7,850 bases of DNA from Clostridiales bacterium. Lineage in GTDB: Bacteria > Bacillota > Clostridia > Christensenellales > CAG-138. Below are positions 6,451-7,850 of the stretch, piece by piece. The stretch spans positions 1-7,850 of the forward strand of contig DNFZ01000214.1 of NCBI GenBank assembly GCA_003486785.1. Reading direction: 5' to 3'. Position numbers and translations under genes: made by a program. Within the stretch, counting starts at the first letter, position 1. Every line of letters starts with the position of its first letter. The notes under the pieces were generated by a model that saw only the letters and a list, made by a program, of their open reading frames with translations, made no database searches and was not told the DNA's origin.

Positions 6451-7850
6451 ATGTCGTTTTATCATTGGTTCTCGTCCCATCCCAACGAAATAACCCTCAG
6501 CGGCGACACTCGAAAAATGCAGGATATCGCAAAAGAGCTGCGCATTGTGGACGCCAAGCAGGAGGCAAGGCCGAAGCAGACGGATTTTCGCAGAATCAGC
6601 TCTGTGCCGGATATTTGGAGCCAGCATCGGCTCTTTGAGATGCTGCTGCTCAACACAGCGGAGGATCCGAGCTATTTGGAGTATGAAGCGATTGCCAAAC
6701 GCGAATGGCGCGCCATGCTTGCGATTCTCGTTTTGGCGGAGTCCTACGGTGTGAAAATTTATACCGAGACGATCCGCTTCTCAGACAAAGTATCCAGCGC
6801 ATATCTACGCTCGGCATACAACACACGGCCAAACGCGGAATCATGGCCGAGCATGGAGATCTATTACATCAAGGCGGGAGATGTGTCCTATCCTGTTGCG
6901 ATGTCTTCACCGACGGTGCATGTGATACCGACCAAGGATGCATGGCGCAATCTGCGGGTCGTGTACGATGGGCAGATCCCGTGGCTGACGGACAATCAGG
7001 TGCATGCCCCGGTCGTGGACGACGACGGCCGCGCAACGCCGTTTATGCTCGGCGAAAAAGAAGCGGAGAAAGCCCCCGCCATGATGCCGGTTCACGCGCT
7101 TTTGCTGCAACGCTGGCTCGAGAAGTATCGTGAAACCCTTGCGGCGGAGCAAAAAAGAAACGCGCAGGCAACCGTGAAGCAAGAGGTTCGCCTCATTCAG
7201 GAGTTTGAGGACGCGCTTACCGAGGCGTTTCGGCTCGTTAAGCAACGCATGCCGGACATGTCAAGCTTTTTTACCGCGGCAGAACAGCAGGACGGCATGA
7301 AGATTGGAGACCTGCACGTGCCGAAAGATCTGCGCCTCTTTTTGGATCGTGCGTTTTATTCCATGATCGATCAGGCATCGTCGCTGCCAAAGGTGCTCGA
7401 TACGCACCGCTTTGCGGGCGGCATCGGCGAGGAGTGCCTCGTGAGCAAAATGCAGCCCGACGGAAAGTGGGCGCATTTCTTTGTTGCAATGCCGGTAACA
7501 GCGGTGTTCTGGCGTCTCTGGCGCGACAACGAGCGGCTCAACCCTGTTTATGCGCTCGAGAGCGTTTTTTCGCCGGACGGCGTTTATCTCAACAAGATTC
7601 GCGCTTCGGTTGCTATCGGAGATATTACGTTCTCTAAGACATATAACGTGGCGCAGATCGATTCGGATCCCTGGAGAAACCTGTGCGTCGCGGGCATCTG
7701 GCCGCGCCAGAAGATATCGGATTGGGAGGATTATTACCTCTTCTGCAACGCGATCAACGGCTATCGTGTTGAGCCGGAGAACGAGAATATGATCACCTAT
7801 GAGAAGACGTATTCCGACAAAGAGGGGCTGGAAGGCACGCTCAACTACTA
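6451..7850 (+). CDS. Large soluble protein, 3'-truncated by window end
   Basis: The reading frame stays open from the ATG at 6451 to the window end, giving at least 466 residues and no stop. GGAGG lies eight bases ahead of the ATG, and the start is 24 bases after the tubulin-like stop, so it is the fourth gene of the operon. I do not recognise a family. It starts MSFYHWFSSHPNEITLSGDTRK, has no signal peptide or membrane segment, and carries a long charged helix (about 217-267, with WLEKYRETLAAEQKRNAQ) that may form a coiled coil. Later stretches are rich in aromatic residues, with IWPRQKISDWEDYYLF at 416-431. The rest of the gene, outside the window, may hold its defining domain. The visible part looks cytoplasmic. 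Confidence 0.85.
   Translation, partial: MSFYHWFSSHPNEITLSGDTRKMQDIAKELRIVDAKQEARPKQTDFRRISSVPDIWSQHRLFEMLLLNTAEDPSYLEYEAIAKREWRAMLAILVLAESYGVKIYTETIRFSDKVSSAYLRSAYNTRPNAESWPSMEIYYIKAGDVSYPVAMSSPTVHVIPTKDAWRNLRVVYDGQIPWLTDNQVHAPVVDDDGRATPFMLGEKEAEKAPAMMPVHALLLQRWLEKYRETLAAEQKRNAQATVKQEVRLIQEFEDALTEAFRLVKQRMPDMSSFFTAAEQQDGMKIGDLHVPKDLRLFLDRAFYSMIDQASSLPKVLDTHRFAGGIGEECLVSKMQPDGKWAHFFVAMPVTAVFWRLWRDNERLNPVYALESVFSPDGVYLNKIRASVAIGDITFSKTYNVAQIDSDPWRNLCVAGIWPRQKISDWEDYYLFCNAINGYRVEPENENMITYEKTYSDKEGLEGTLNY

Overview
The window looks like chromosomal DNA from an anaerobic Bacillota (Clostridia-type) bacterium. The signs are moderate GC, A/G-rich ribosome binding sites, a DUF554 membrane protein with the clostridial type of sequence, a lipoprotein with a short Lys-Lys signal peptide, and no outer-membrane proteins. 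The taxonomic guess is inference from style and cannot be taken below phylum or class.

Region 1 (1-852) has no credible protein gene. It holds repeated, highly structured non-coding elements of two kinds. I call them A (plus strand: near-complete copies at 136-264 and 574-702, and a degenerate copy at 487-570) and B (minus strand: 1-116, a shortened copy at 301-361, and 724-835). Every intact element ends in a shared GAGTAGGTA-like 3' module, followed at once by a long perfect hairpin that an A element and a B element share from opposite sides (263-300 and 702-742). The A elements resemble the 3' half of 5S rRNA. A cluster of perfect hairpins with three-base loops (375-491) lies between the two units.

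Region 2 (853-2100, minus strand) is a two-gene unit: a DUF554 integral membrane protein followed by a Nudix hydrolase. A good -10 box sits upstream. The downstream end runs directly into a B element and its hairpin, so this element may be the operon's 3' UTR and terminator.

Region 3 (2437 to beyond 7850, plus strand) is a tightly spaced operon that starts divergently from region 2. Its genes encode a lipoprotein with a von Willebrand A-like domain, a small four-helix membrane protein, a tubulin/FtsZ-like protein, and a large soluble protein cut by the window end. A vWA protein, membrane component and tubulin-like GTPase together recall the FtsZ-like, vWA-containing membrane-remodelling system predicted by comparative genomics. 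The most notable points are this uncharacterised cassette, the degenerate metal site of the vWA protein, and the structured repeat array.
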